Source: Sphingomonas sp. Y38-1Y (GTDB taxonomy: Bacteria; Pseudomonadota; Alphaproteobacteria; Sphingomonadales; Sphingomonadaceae). From it: a stretch of DNA of 64,000 nt. The stretch spans positions 1,426,001-1,490,000 of the forward strand of contig NZ_CP135916.1 of NCBI RefSeq assembly GCF_032391395.1, given 5' to 3'. The notes under the pieces are model-generated. The model had not been told where the DNA came from, ran no database searches, and saw nothing but the letters and a program-made list of their open reading frames with translations. Shown in pieces: positions 34,410 to 43,464 of this stretch (its first letter is position 1; every line of letters begins with the position of its first letter). The translations under genes were made by a program, and so were the position numbers.

Positions 34410-36566
34410 ATGCGAAGCGGCAGCTGGACGAGGATCGTGGCAGCGCTGCTGTTGTTCACCGGAATTTTGGTCAGGCCAGACGGCGCACGCGCCGAGGATG
34501 GCTACGAGCTGTGGCAGCGCTATCGCGCGCTACCCGCGGCCGATGCGTCGGCACTCGCCGCACGCGCAGGATCGGTCGAGTCGGATGAAGCGTCCAACCC
34601 GACGATCGCCGTCGCGGTCGCCGAGCTTCGCCGTGCGCTGCCAACGTTGACGAGCGGCGCGGCGACGGGGCAGGGCGGTGCGATCCTGATCGGAACGCCG
34701 GCCTCGCCGCGGATCGCCGCGCTTCGCCTGCCGCTGTCGCGCGCGGGCGAGGAGGGCTTCCTGATCCGCGAAGCCGATGTCGGAGGGCGCCGCACGCTGG
34801 TGATCGCGGGCAACCGGCCGGTCGGCGCGCTCTACGGCGCGTTCCACTTTCTCCGCCTTGCCCAGCAGGGACCGCTTCCCGCGCGGATCGACGTCGCCGA
34901 GCAGCCGCGCGTCAAGCTGCGCATGCTCAACCACTGGGACAATCTCGATCGCACGGTCGAGCGTGGTTTCTCCGGCCAGTCGATCTGGGACTGGTGGAAG
35001 CTGCCGAACGCGACCGATCCGCGCTACATCGACTATGCGCGTGCCAACGCCTCGCTCGGCATCAACGGCACGGTGCTCAACAACGTCAACGCCAAGCCCG
35101 ACATGATGACCGCGGAGTGGATCGCCAAGGCGGCCAAGGTCGCCGACGTGCTGCGCCCCTATGGCATCAAGGTCTATCTGTCCGCCCGCTGGTCGACGCC
35201 GGTGGAGCTCAAGCAGACCGCGACCGCCGATCCGCTCGATCCCGCCGTCGCGGCCTGGTGGAAGGCGAAGGCCGACGAGATCTATCGCGTCATCCCCGAT
35301 TTCGGCGGCTTCCTGGTCAAGGCGAATTCGGAAGGCCAGCCCGGCCCGCAGGATTACAAGCGCACGCATGCCGACGGCGCCAACATGCTCGCCGCCGCGG
35401 TCAAGCCGCATGGCGGGATCGTGATGTGGCGCGCCTTCGTCTATTCGGAGGTCGATCCCGAGGATCGCGGCAAGCAGGCCTATAGCGAGTTCAAGCCGCT
35501 CGACGGCAAGTTCGCCGACAATGTCGTCGTCCAGGTCAAGAACGGCGCGATCGACTTCCAGCCGCGCGAACCTTTCCACCCGCTGTTCGGCGCGATGCCC
35601 AAGACCCCTCTGATGATCGAGGTGCAGATCACCAAGGAGTATCTCGGCTTCGCCACGCACCTCGCCTATCTCGCGCCGATGTGGTCGGAGGTGCTGGAGG
35701 CCGACACCTATGCCAAGGGGCGCGGGTCGACCGTCGCCAAGGTCGTCGATGGCAGCCTGGAGGGTCACGAGCTGACCGGCATGGCGGGCGTCGCCAATAT
35801 CGGCAGCGACCGCAACTGGTCGGGCTCGATCTTCGACCAGGCCAATTGGTACGCCTATGGACGGATGGCGTGGAACCCGGACCTCGCGCCCGCCACGATC
35901 GCGCGCGAATGGGCACGCCAGACCTTCACGCCCGACCCTGCCTTCGTCGAGCCGGCGACGGCGATGATGATGGGATCGCGCCAGGCGGTGGTGGACTACA
36001 TGACCCCGCTCGGCCTCGCGCACCTGATGGCGACCGGCCATCATTACGGGCCGGGACCGTGGGTGAGCGACCTCGCGCGGCCCGAATGGAATCCGACATA
36101 TTATCACCGCGCCGACAAGAACGGCATCGGCTTCGACCGGACCAAGACCGGCTCCAACGCGGTCGCGCAATATGCGCCGCCGGTGGCGCGCCGCTTCGCC
36201 GATCGGCGCACCGTCGGCGACGACTTCCTCCTCTGGTTCCACCATGTCGGCTGGGACGAGCGGATGGCGTCGGGGCGCACGCTTTGGGAAGAGATGGTCG
36301 CGCGCTATGACGGCGGCGTCGCTGCGGTCGAGGGGATGAACCGCCAATGGGCGGCCCTGTCATCGATGATCGACACGGAACGCGCCGAGCAGATCGCATC
36401 GTTTCTTGTCATACAAAAAGAAGAGGCCATATGGTGGCGCGACGCCAGCCTGGCTTATTTCGGGTCGGTGTCGGGACGGCCGCTGCCTCAGGGTGTTCGT
36501 CCGCCCGCGCACGACCTGGATTACTACAAGGCCATCCGGCATCCCTATGCCCCCGGCCACCACTGA
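34410..36566 (+). CDS. aguA: Alpha-glucuronidase, GH67
   Basis: Removes (4-O-methyl-)glucuronic acid from the end of xylo-oligosaccharides. The ATG at 34410 follows the ribosome site GGAGAGGAG and opens a signal peptide ([23 protein letters not shown]); 718 residues, the usual GH67 size. Domains are an N-terminal beta region, the barrel with [19 protein letters not shown] and [11 protein letters not shown] (region of the catalytic acid), [12 protein letters not shown], and a helical C-terminal domain with [18 protein letters not shown]. The export signal places it in the periplasm. It begins the operon followed by the semialdehyde dehydrogenase gene. Confidence 0.95.
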   Translation: MRSGSWTRIVAALLLFTGILVRPDGARAEDGYELWQRYRALPAADASALAARAGSVESDEASNPTIAVAVAELRRALPTLTSGAATGQGGAILIGTPASPRIAALRLPLSRAGEEGFLIREADVGGRRTLVIAGNRPVGALYGAFHFLRLAQQGPLPARIDVAEQPRVKLRMLNHWDNLDRTVERGFSGQSIWDWWKLPNATDPRYIDYARANASLGINGTVLNNVNAKPDMMTAEWIAKAAKVADVLRPYGIKVYLSARWSTPVELKQTATADPLDPAVAAWWKAKADEIYRVIPDFGGFLVKANSEGQPGPQDYKRTHADGANMLAAAVKPHGGIVMWRAFVYSEVDPEDRGKQAYSEFKPLDGKFADNVVVQVKNGAIDFQPREPFHPLFGAMPKTPLMIEVQITKEYLGFATHLAYLAPMWSEVLEADTYAKGRGSTVAKVVDGSLEGHELTGMAGVANIGSDRNWSGSIFDQANWYAYGRMAWNPDLAPATIAREWARQTFTPDPAFVEPATAMMMGSRQAVVDYMTPLGLAHLMATGHHYGPGPWVSDLARPEWNPTYYHRADKNGIGFDRTKTGSNAVAQYAPPVARRFADRRTVGDDFLLWFHHVGWDERMASGRTLWEEMVARYDGGVAAVEGMNRQWAALSSMIDTERAEQIASFLVIQKEEAIWWRDASLAYFGSVSGRPLPQGVRPPAHDLDYYKAIRHPYAPGHH

Positions 36567-36595
36567 CCTGACCGACCGATAGGAGACGCGATCCC

Positions 36596-38170
36596 ATGAC
36601 CCTGACCGGCGACCTGTTCATCGCAGGCGAGCGCCGCTCGTCCGAGCAGCGCTTCCGCGCCTATGATCCCGCACAGGGCGCCGAGATCGGCGACGTGGCC
36701 TTTGCCGGCGCGAGCGAGCAGGACGTCGCCGACGCCTGCGCCGCCGCGGAGGCCGCGTTCCTTCCTTATTCGACCAAGCCGCTCGAAGAGCGCGCCGCGT
36801 TCCTCGAGGCGATCGCCGACGAGATCGAGGCGTTGGGCGACGCGCTGGTCGAGCGCGCCAGCCGCGAGAGCGGGCTTCCTACCGCGCGCATCACCGGCGA
36901 GCGCGGCCGCACTGCCAACCAGCTTCGCCTGTTCGCCAAGGAAGTGCGCGACGGCGCGTGGCAGAAGCTGCGCATCGACCATGCCGATGCCGCGCGCACC
37001 CCGCCCAAGCCCGACCTTCGCGTTCGCACCGTGCCGATCGGCCCGGTCGCGGTGTTCGGCGCGTCGAACTTCCCGCTCGCCTTCTCGACCGCGGGCGGCG
37101 ACACCGCCTCGGCACTGGCGGCCGGTTGCCCGGTGGTGATGAAGGGCCACAGCGCGCACCCGGGCACGGCCGAGCTGATCGCGACCGCGATCGCGCGCGC
37201 CGTCGAAAAGACGGGCATGCCCAAGGGCGTGTTCAGCCTGGTCAACGGCATGGGCCGTCATGTCGGCCAGGGCCTGGTCGCCGATCCGCGCATCCAGGCG
37301 GTGGGCTTCACCGGCAGCCGCGGCGGCGGCGAGGCGCTGATGAAGATCGCGGCTGCGCGTCCGCGTCCGATCCCCGTCTATGCCGAGATGTCGGCAATCA
37401 ACCCGGTCATCCTGATGCCTGCGGCGCTGAAGGCGCGCGGCGAGGCGCTGGCCAAGGCCTATGTCGCGTCGCTGGCGATGGGCGCGGGCCAGTTCTGCAC
37501 CAATCCCGGCCTCGTCCTCGGCATCGCCGGCGCCGAGCTTGACGCCTTCTCGCAGGCGGCGGCGGAGACGCTGACCGGCCAGGTGGCGCAGGTCATGCTG
37601 ACCGACGGCATCTACAAGGCGTATGAGGAGGGCAAGGAGAAGCTTGCCGCCAGCCCCTATGTCACCAAGCTGGCCGAGGGTGCCGAGCCCGCCGGCCCGA
37701 CCCAGGGTCGCGCGGCGCTGTTCACCGTCGAGGGCAAGGACTTCCTCGCCGACCCTGTCCACCTGCACGAGGTGTTCGGCGCATCGTCGGTGCTGGTCCG
37801 CTGTGCCGACCTGGAGGAACTGGTCGGCGTGCTGTCGCAGCTCGAAGGTCAGCTGACCGCGACGATTCAGGTCGACGAGGGCGACTATGCCGATGCCAAG
37901 CGCCTGATCCCCGTGCTGGAGCAGACGGTCGGCCGCATCCTCGCCAATGGCTGGCCGACGGGCGTCGAGGTGACGCACGCGATGGTGCATGGCGGTCCCT
38001 ATCCGGCGACGTCGGATGGGCGCACGACCTCGGTCGGGACGCTCGCGATCGATCGCTTCCTGCGTCCGGTTGCGTACCAGGACCTGCCGGAAGCGCTGCT
38101 GCCGGACGCCCTGCGCGAAGGTGGCCAGGCGGGCACGCTGGCGCGGATCGACGGCGCCTGGACACTTTGA
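36596..38170 (+). CDS. xylA: Alpha-ketoglutarate semialdehyde dehydrogenase (xylA of the Weimberg route)
   Basis: Oxidises 2-oxoglutarate semialdehyde to 2-oxoglutarate, the last step of oxidative xylose degradation. The 524-residue aldehyde dehydrogenase has VAVFGASNFPLAFSTAGGDT, the catalytic Glu in VYAEMSAINPV and catalytic Cys301 in GAGQFCTNPG. The long C-terminal region with QLEGQLTATIQ and WPTGVEVTHAMVHGGPYP is characteristic of the ketoglutarate/2,5-dioxovalerate dehydrogenases. It lies 29 bases after aguA. Here xylA is the Caulobacter name, not xylose isomerase. Confidence 0.92.
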   Translation: MTLTGDLFIAGERRSSEQRFRAYDPAQGAEIGDVAFAGASEQDVADACAAAEAAFLPYSTKPLEERAAFLEAIADEIEALGDALVERASRESGLPTARITGERGRTANQLRLFAKEVRDGAWQKLRIDHADAARTPPKPDLRVRTVPIGPVAVFGASNFPLAFSTAGGDTASALAAGCPVVMKGHSAHPGTAELIATAIARAVEKTGMPKGVFSLVNGMGRHVGQGLVADPRIQAVGFTGSRGGGEALMKIAAARPRPIPVYAEMSAINPVILMPAALKARGEALAKAYVASLAMGAGQFCTNPGLVLGIAGAELDAFSQAAAETLTGQVAQVMLTDGIYKAYEEGKEKLAASPYVTKLAEGAEPAGPTQGRAALFTVEGKDFLADPVHLHEVFGASSVLVRCADLEELVGVLSQLEGQLTATIQVDEGDYADAKRLIPVLEQTVGRILANGWPTGVEVTHAMVHGGPYPATSDGRTTSVGTLAIDRFLRPVAYQDLPEALLPDALREGGQAGTLARIDGAWTL

Positions 38171-38217
38171 AGCGGCGCCAATCGGGAGCCGGGGCGATTG
38201 CAGAAGGCTCCGGTTCC

Positions 38218-38231
38218 TGATAGCGCTACCA
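38218..38231. promoter_or_regulatory. LacI-type operator, copy 3 (upstream of xylX)
   Basis: TGATAGCGCTACCA, 47 bases before the xylX start, differs from the perfect palindrome at one position. It lies in the 108-base gap behind the dehydrogenase gene, so xylX-xylB-xylC can have its own promoter. Confidence 0.75.
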
Positions 38232-38278
38232 CATATGACAGCGCGGTAGCTCGAGGAGCGCCGCGGCGAGGAGGGGCA

Positions 38279-39427
38279 ATGACGCTTGAATGGAGTCGGT
38301 CGGCATTGCCCGCCGATCTGGATGCCGCGGTTCTGGCTGGCCGCGTGGCGGTACGCGGCGCGGTCGTGCCGGTGATCGTCAAGGGTGGGGTCGTCCACTC
38401 CGCCTTCGACGCCGCGCCGACGAGCGCCGACCTCTTCGACCTCGACGATCCGGTGGCTGCGGCCGGCGACGCGATTTGCGACGTCGATGATCTGGGCGCC
38501 GAGGGCTCGGGCGCCGAGTTCGAGCTGCGTTCCCCGATCGACCTGCAATGCGTCAAGGCATGCGGCGTCACCTTTGCCGTCTCCGCGATCGAGCGCGTCA
38601 TCGAGGAGCGTGCACGCGGCGACTCGAGCGCCGCGGCGGCGATCCGTTCGGAGCTGGAGGCCAAGGTCGGCGGCGGCATCCGGTCGGTCGTGCCGGGCAG
38701 CGAGGAAGCCGCGCGGCTCAAGGCGGCGCTGATCGAGGCGAGCCTGTGGTCGCAATATCTCGAAGTCGCGATCGGCCCCGATGCGGAGGTGTTCACCAAG
38801 TCGCCCGTCCTGTCGACGATCGGCTGGGGCGGCGACATCGGCATCCGCTCCGACTCGCACTGGAACAATCCCGAGCCGGAAGTGGTGATCGTCGTCGATG
38901 CCGCCGGCCGTCCGGTCGGCGCAACGCTCGGCAACGACGTCAACCTGCGTGATTTCGAGGGGCGTAGCGCGCTCCTGCTCGGCAAGGCCAAGGACAACAA
39001 CGCGTCCTGCTCGCTCGGTCCGTTCGTGCGGCTGTTCGCAGGCGGGTTCACGATGGACGACGTCCGCGCTGCCGAACTCGACCTGACGATCGAGGGCACC
39101 GACGGCTATCGGCTGGAGGGGCACAGCTCGATGCGCGAGATCAGCCGCGATCCTGAGGAACTGGTGCGCCAGACGCTGTCGGAGCATCAGTATCCCGACG
39201 GCTTCGCGCTGTTCCTGGGCACGCTGTTCGCGCCCGTCCAGGACCGCGATCATCCCGGCCGCGGCTTCACGCACAAGGTCGGCGACGTCGTCACGATCCG
39301 CAGCGACGCGCTGGGCAGCCTCACCAACACCGTCGTCACCTCGCGCGACGCGACACCCTGGACGCTCGGCATCCGCGCGCTGATGCGCGACGTCGCGGCG
39401 CGCCGGTCCGAAACGGTGCCTGCGTGA
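38279..39427 (+). CDS. xylX: 2-keto-3-deoxy-D-xylonate dehydratase (FAH family), XylX-like
   Basis: Converts 2-keto-3-deoxyxylonate to 2-oxoglutarate semialdehyde. The ATG at 38279 after GAGGAGGGG gives 382 residues, close to Caulobacter XylX. The fumarylacetoacetate-hydrolase-like C-terminal domain includes CVKACGVTFAVSAIERVIEE, SHWNNPEPEVVIVVDAAG and GNDVNLRDFEGRSALLLGKAKDNNASCSLGP with the metal-ligand acids. The stop overlaps the xylB start (GTGA). Assignment rests on resemblance to XylX and on the neighbouring xylB and xylC. Confidence 0.9.
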   Translation: MTLEWSRSALPADLDAAVLAGRVAVRGAVVPVIVKGGVVHSAFDAAPTSADLFDLDDPVAAAGDAICDVDDLGAEGSGAEFELRSPIDLQCVKACGVTFAVSAIERVIEERARGDSSAAAAIRSELEAKVGGGIRSVVPGSEEAARLKAALIEASLWSQYLEVAIGPDAEVFTKSPVLSTIGWGGDIGIRSDSHWNNPEPEVVIVVDAAGRPVGATLGNDVNLRDFEGRSALLLGKAKDNNASCSLGPFVRLFAGGFTMDDVRAAELDLTIEGTDGYRLEGHSSMREISRDPEELVRQTLSEHQYPDGFALFLGTLFAPVQDRDHPGRGFTHKVGDVVTIRSDALGSLTNTVVTSRDATPWTLGIRALMRDVAARRSETVPA

Positions 39428-40257
39428 CCGACCCCGATTCTCAATCGAAAGCCGATACCCCGATGGCCGAGGCCGACCCGAGTTTCGACACCGTTCCGGA
39501 CGCGGCCAGCCGGGCAATCTATCCCAGCCTCAACGGCAAGCGCGTGCTGGTCACCGGCGGCGGATCGGGGATCGGCGCCGGGATCGTCGAGGGGTTCGCT
39601 CGGCAGGGCGCCGACGTCACCTTCTTCGACATCGCCGAGGCGGATTCGCGCGCGGTGGTCGAGCGGCTGGGGTCGCCGAACGTCCGCTTCGAGCAGGTCG
39701 ACCTCACCCGCGTCGCCGACCTTCAGGCGACGATCGCGCGGCTGATCGACCAGAACAACGGTTTCGACATCCTCGTCAACAACGCCGCCAACGACGACCG
39801 CCACACGCTCGACCAGGTGGACGAGGCCTATTGGGACAACCGCCTGGCGGTGAACCTGAAGCACATGTTCTTCTGTGCGCAGGCGGTGGTGCCCGCGATG
39901 CGTGCCCGCGGTGGCGGTGCGATCATCAATCTGGGTTCGATCTCCTGGCATCTCGGCCTGCCCGGCCTCACCCTGTACCAGACCTGCAAGGCCGCCATCG
40001 AAGGCCTGACTCGCAGCCTGGCGCGCGAGTTGGGCCCCGACAACATTCGCGCGACCTGCGTCATTCCGGGGAATGTCCGCACCCCGCGCCAGCTTCAATG
40101 GTACACGCCCGAGGGCGAGGCGGAGATCGTCGACGCGCAGTGCCTGAAGGGGCGCTTGCTGCCGCACGACATTGCGGCGATGGTGATGTTCCTGGCCTCC
40201 GACGATGCCGCGCTCGTGACCGGGCACAATTACTTCGTCGATGCCGGCTGGCGCTGA
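39424..40257 (+). CDS. xylB: D-xylose 1-dehydrogenase, SDR family, XylB-like
   Basis: Oxidises D-xylose to xylonolactone with NAD+. Classical short-chain dehydrogenase of 277 residues: cofactor loop TGGGSGIG (44-51), NNAANDDRH, catalytic Ser in INLGSISWH and Tyr185/Lys189 in YQTCK. From AIYPSLNGKR onward it closely resembles Caulobacter XylB (SISWHLGL, GEAEIVDAQCLKGR, VDAGWR at the end). About 29 extra residues lie at the N-terminus; a second start at Met14 (39463) is possible, but the GTG overlapping the xylX stop supports the longer form. Confidence 0.93.
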   Translation: MTDPDSQSKADTPMAEADPSFDTVPDAASRAIYPSLNGKRVLVTGGGSGIGAGIVEGFARQGADVTFFDIAEADSRAVVERLGSPNVRFEQVDLTRVADLQATIARLIDQNNGFDILVNNAANDDRHTLDQVDEAYWDNRLAVNLKHMFFCAQAVVPAMRARGGGAIINLGSISWHLGLPGLTLYQTCKAAIEGLTRSLARELGPDNIRATCVIPGNVRTPRQLQWYTPEGEAEIVDAQCLKGRLLPHDIAAMVMFLASDDAALVTGHNYFVDAGWR

Positions 40258-40267
40258 GGAGAGGGCG

Positions 40268-41146
40268 ATGGGCGTGGTGAAGAGCGAGCCGCAGAGCATC
40301 TGGGCGCTGGGCGGCCCGCTGCTCGAAGGGCCGGTCTGGGTGGCGCGCGAAAAGGCGCTCTACTTCGTCGATATCAAGCGGCATCGCATCTATCGCCTCG
40401 ATCCCGCAACCGGCGAGCGCGCGGAATGGGCGGCGCCCGATCAGGTCGGCTTCGTGCTGCCGATCGCCGGCGGCGGCTTCGTCGCGGGGCTCAAGACCGG
40501 GCTGTCGCGCTTCGATCCCAAGGACGGCAGCTTCGCCGCGATCCTGTCGCCCGAGCCCGACCAGCCGGGCAATCGCCTGAACGACGGCACCGTCGACGGG
40601 GCAGGGCGGCTGTGGTTCGGCAGCATGGACGATGCCGAGGCGGGCATCACCGGCACCATCTATCGCTATGACGGCAAGACCTGCACCGCGACGACGCCGA
40701 AGGTTTCGATCACCAACGGCCCGGCGGTCAGCCCCGATGGGCGCACCCTTTATCATGTCGACACGCTGGGACAGGTCATCCACGCCGCGACGCTGAGCGA
40801 GGCGGGCGAGCTTTCCGACCCCCGCGTGTTCGCGCGCATCGGCGAGGGCGAGGGTTTTCCCGACGGCCCGACCTGCGATGCCGAGGGCTGCGTGTGGATC
40901 GGTCTCTACAATGGCGGCGCGGTGCGGCGCTATTCGCCCAAGGGCGAGCTTCTGGAGACCGTCCGCTTCCCCGTCAGCGCGATCACCAAGGTCGCGTTCG
41001 GCGGGCCGGAGCTCAAGACGGTGTTCGCGACGACGGCGAACAAGCACCTCGACGCTGCCGGCCGCGCGAAGGAGCCGCTGGCGGGCGACCTGTTCCGCTT
41101 CGAGGTGGACGTCCCGGGGGTCGTGCTGCCCGAGGCGCGGATCTAA
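40268..41146 (+). CDS. xylC: Xylonolactonase, SMP-30/gluconolactonase family, XylC-like
   Basis: Hydrolyses xylonolactone to xylonate. The start at 40268 follows GAGGAGAGGGCG; 292 residues form a six-bladed SMP-30 propeller with LLEGPVWVAREKALYFVDIK (metal-ligand Glu), GNRLNDGTVDGAGRLWFGSMD (Asn and Asp ligands), GPAVSPDGRTLYHVDT and EGFPDGPTCDAEGCVWIGLYNGG. It completes the xylX-xylB-xylC operon. The xylonate dehydratase gene that would come next in Caulobacter is not here. Confidence 0.92.
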   Translation: MGVVKSEPQSIWALGGPLLEGPVWVAREKALYFVDIKRHRIYRLDPATGERAEWAAPDQVGFVLPIAGGGFVAGLKTGLSRFDPKDGSFAAILSPEPDQPGNRLNDGTVDGAGRLWFGSMDDAEAGITGTIYRYDGKTCTATTPKVSITNGPAVSPDGRTLYHVDTLGQVIHAATLSEAGELSDPRVFARIGEGEGFPDGPTCDAEGCVWIGLYNGGAVRRYSPKGELLETVRFPVSAITKVAFGGPELKTVFATTANKHLDAAGRAKEPLAGDLFRFEVDVPGVVLPEARI

Positions 41147-41183
41147 TCGTCAGCTAAGACTCCGCCTGCCTCTTAGAGTGCCT

Positions 41184-41280
41184 CCCCGGCGAAGGCCGGG
41201 GTCCAGGTGGGAAGGCGGTAGCGACTGTGGGCGCCGGTTATCACTAGGGTCGCCCAACTTCACCCCGGCCTTCGCCGGGG
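41184..41280. repeat. Palindrome pair behind xylC
   Basis: Two opposite copies of the CCCCGGCGAAGGCCGGGG palindrome (41184-41201 and 41263-41280) lie in the 186-base gap between the convergent genes xylC and the FMN-binding protein gene. No gene is seen there. Confidence 0.8.
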
Positions 41281-41332
41281 AGACATGGGGTGTGTAAGCC
41301 CGTGCTGCCGCGAACGGACGCCAAGGCGGCGG

Positions 41333-41953
41333 TCACCTGCGCTCCCGAACCGCCTCCGCCAGCGGATCATTCCCGTCCGCGCATAGCCCCGCCACCACAC
41401 CCGCGCGGTTCGCGGCGGGCTGGTTCTGGCTGACCTTCCACTTGCCCTCGATCCGCTCGACGCGGATTTCCAGGCCGACGATGCCCTTCATCTGCCCCGC
41501 CACGAACGCGGCGGGCGCGTCGCCCACCCGCCACGGCTCGGCGCGAGCGCCCTCCTGCGCGTCGGTGAGCGCCTCCAGCTGCTCGCGGAGCCAATCGGCG
41601 TCATCGAGGATGCGGGGCTCACCGGCGATCTGCACCGCGATGTAGTTCCAGGTGGGGACGACGCGGCCATGCTCGGCCTTGGTCGCGTACCAGCTCGGGC
41701 TGACATAACCGTGCGGCCCCTGGAACAGGACCAGCGTCGGCGCGCCTGCGCGAAGGTCGGCGATCTGGTCGTTCGCCTTGGCGAGGTGCGCGCGCAGGAT
41801 CGCCGCGCCGCCGGTCTCGACCAAGGTGAACGGGATCAGATTGGCGAGCAGTCCGCCGGCGCCCGACGTGACAAGCGTGCCGAGCGGATGCGCGCGGATC
41901 GCGCCGAACAGCATGTCGGCGCGATCCTCACGAAAGGCGGGCGGGGCGTACAT
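41333..41953 (-). CDS. FMN-binding negative transcriptional regulator family (PaiB-like)
   Basis: A 206-residue flavin-reductase-like split-barrel protein. PaiB family features are MYAPPAFREDR at the N-terminus, HPLGTLVTSGAGGLLANLIPF, LVLFQGPHGYVSPSWYATKAEHGRVVPTWNY in the middle and QMKGIVGLEIRVERIEGKWKVSQNQP near the C-terminus, where the substrate/cofactor region lies. The family name implies repression of sporulation genes in Bacillus, but a DNA-binding role here is unproven. It is 19 bases after the sugar porter gene and may share its transcript. Confidence 0.9.
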   Translation of the reverse strand: MYAPPAFREDRADMLFGAIRAHPLGTLVTSGAGGLLANLIPFTLVETGGAAILRAHLAKANDQIADLRAGAPTLVLFQGPHGYVSPSWYATKAEHGRVVPTWNYIAVQIAGEPRILDDADWLREQLEALTDAQEGARAEPWRVGDAPAAFVAGQMKGIVGLEIRVERIEGKWKVSQNQPAANRAGVVAGLCADGNDPLAEAVRERR

Positions 41954-41972
41954 GCCCGCCCCCTTAGCAGCT

Positions 41973-43379
41973 TCAGCCTTCCATCGCCTCCAGCTCGCGG
42001 CCGCGGGTCTCGTGGACGCTGCGGCTGACGAAGAAGTAGGAGATGAGCGCGCTCGCCGCGAAGAAGCTGTAGGTGACGACCAGGCCGATGTTGGCCGCCG
42101 CCCACGGGAAGCTCACCGAGACGAAGAAGTTCGCCATCCACTGGGCCAGGCCGGCGAACGCCAGCGCCGATCCGCGGATCTGGTTGGGGAACATCTCGCC
42201 CAGCATGACCCACATCACCGGACCCCAGCTGACGTTGAAGAAGATGACATAGAGGTTGGCGGCGATCAGCGCGATGATGCCCCAATTGCCCGGCAGCGTG
42301 ACGCCGCCCTCGGCGCCCGGCACCGAGTGCGAAAAGGCGAAGGCGACGGTCGCGAGCGTCACGAACATGCCCGCCGAACCGATCAGCAGCAGCGGCTTGC
42401 GCCCGACCTTGTCGACCAGCGCCACGGTGACGAGGCAGGCGAGGATCGAGAGCGTGCCCGACACGATGTTGATGAGCAGCGAGTCGGCCTCGGAGAAGCC
42501 CACCGACTGCCACAGCACCGCGCCGTAATAGAAGACGACGTTGATGCCGACGAGCTGCTGGAAGATGGCGAGGCCGATGCCGACCCACACGATCGAGCGG
42601 ATCTTGCCCGTCACCTTGTCGCGAAGGTCCGAGAAGCGAGGACGGTGATCCTGCGAGAGCGAGGCGCGGATCTCGGCGACCTTGCGCGTCCCCTCGTCGG
42701 TGCCGAGCAGCTTGACGAGTACTGCCTCGGCCTCGTCATGGCGGCCCTTGGTCACCAGGAAGCGGGGGCTTTCGGGGATCGTCAGCAACGCCAAGAGATA
42801 GACCAGCGCCGGGATCGCCTGCATCCAGAACATCCAGCGCCACGCCTCGAACCCGTACCAGAAGGGCGCGGTCGAGCCGCCGGCGACCTGCGCCAGTGCC
42901 CAGTTGGCGACGAACGCACCGGTCAGGCCGGTGATGATCATGATCTGCTGGACCGAGGCGAGCCGGCCGCGGATCGCGGCGGGGGTCACTTCGGAGATAT
43001 AGGCGGGCGACAGCACCGACGCGGCGCCGACGCCCAAGCCGCCGATCAGGCGCGCGATGACGAAGATGGTCGAGCTGCCCGCGATCCCGGCCAGCAGCGC
43101 GCTGACGAGGAACAGGAACGCCGACAGCATCATCACCTTGCGGCGCCCGATCACGTCGGCCAGGCGACCGGCCGAGAAGGCGCCCGCCGCACAGCCGATC
43201 AGGATCGCGCCGACGTTGAAGCCGGTGCCGAGCGCGGAGAGGTCGAACGCCGCCTCCAGCCCGTCCTGCGTCCCGTTGATGACGCCGCTGTCATAGCCGA
43301 ACATGAACCCGCCGATCGTCGCCACCGCGACGATCGCGCCGATAAAGCGCATGTTGGCCTGATTCCCCGCCCCTTGCAT
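41973..43379 (-). CDS. Sugar porter MFS transporter (XylE/GalP type)
   Basis: Proton-coupled monosaccharide importer of 468 residues with 12 membrane helices. Sugar-porter signatures: FGYDSGVINGTQ in helix 1, GRLADVIGRRKVMM in loop 2-3, RLIGGLGVGAASVLSPAYISEVTPAAIRG, the PESPRFLV motif at about 207-214 and QQLVGINVVFYYGAVLW in helix 7. Its place beside the xylose operon and downstream of the LacI regulator with an operator at 43422 makes xylose the most likely substrate. Confidence 0.92.
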   Translation of the reverse strand: MQGAGNQANMRFIGAIVAVATIGGFMFGYDSGVINGTQDGLEAAFDLSALGTGFNVGAILIGCAAGAFSAGRLADVIGRRKVMMLSAFLFLVSALLAGIAGSSTIFVIARLIGGLGVGAASVLSPAYISEVTPAAIRGRLASVQQIMIITGLTGAFVANWALAQVAGGSTAPFWYGFEAWRWMFWMQAIPALVYLLALLTIPESPRFLVTKGRHDEAEAVLVKLLGTDEGTRKVAEIRASLSQDHRPRFSDLRDKVTGKIRSIVWVGIGLAIFQQLVGINVVFYYGAVLWQSVGFSEADSLLINIVSGTLSILACLVTVALVDKVGRKPLLLIGSAGMFVTLATVAFAFSHSVPGAEGGVTLPGNWGIIALIAANLYVIFFNVSWGPVMWVMLGEMFPNQIRGSALAFAGLAQWMANFFVSVSFPWAAANIGLVVTYSFFAASALISYFFVSRSVHETRGRELEAMEG

Positions 43380-43421
43380 TCCCGTCTCCCAATCGTGCGG
43401 GACGCGTTGGTCCCGTCTGGA

Positions 43422-43435
43422 TGTTAGCGATAACC
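43422..43435. promoter_or_regulatory. LacI-type operator, copy 4 (upstream of sugar porter)
   Basis: TGTTAGCGATAACC, between the regulator stop codon and the sugar porter start on the minus strand. It keeps the TAGCG.TA.C core but departs from the best copy at four positions, so the call is weaker than for copies 2, 3 and 5. Confidence 0.55.
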
Positions 43436-43464
43436 TAGTGCCTGTTTCGGGCGGTTGGCAACCC

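Noticed and set aside
36545..39517. A 990-codon open frame antisense to the xylA-xylX region
   Set aside because: Lies opposite two enzymes with intact motifs; low-complexity shadow translation.
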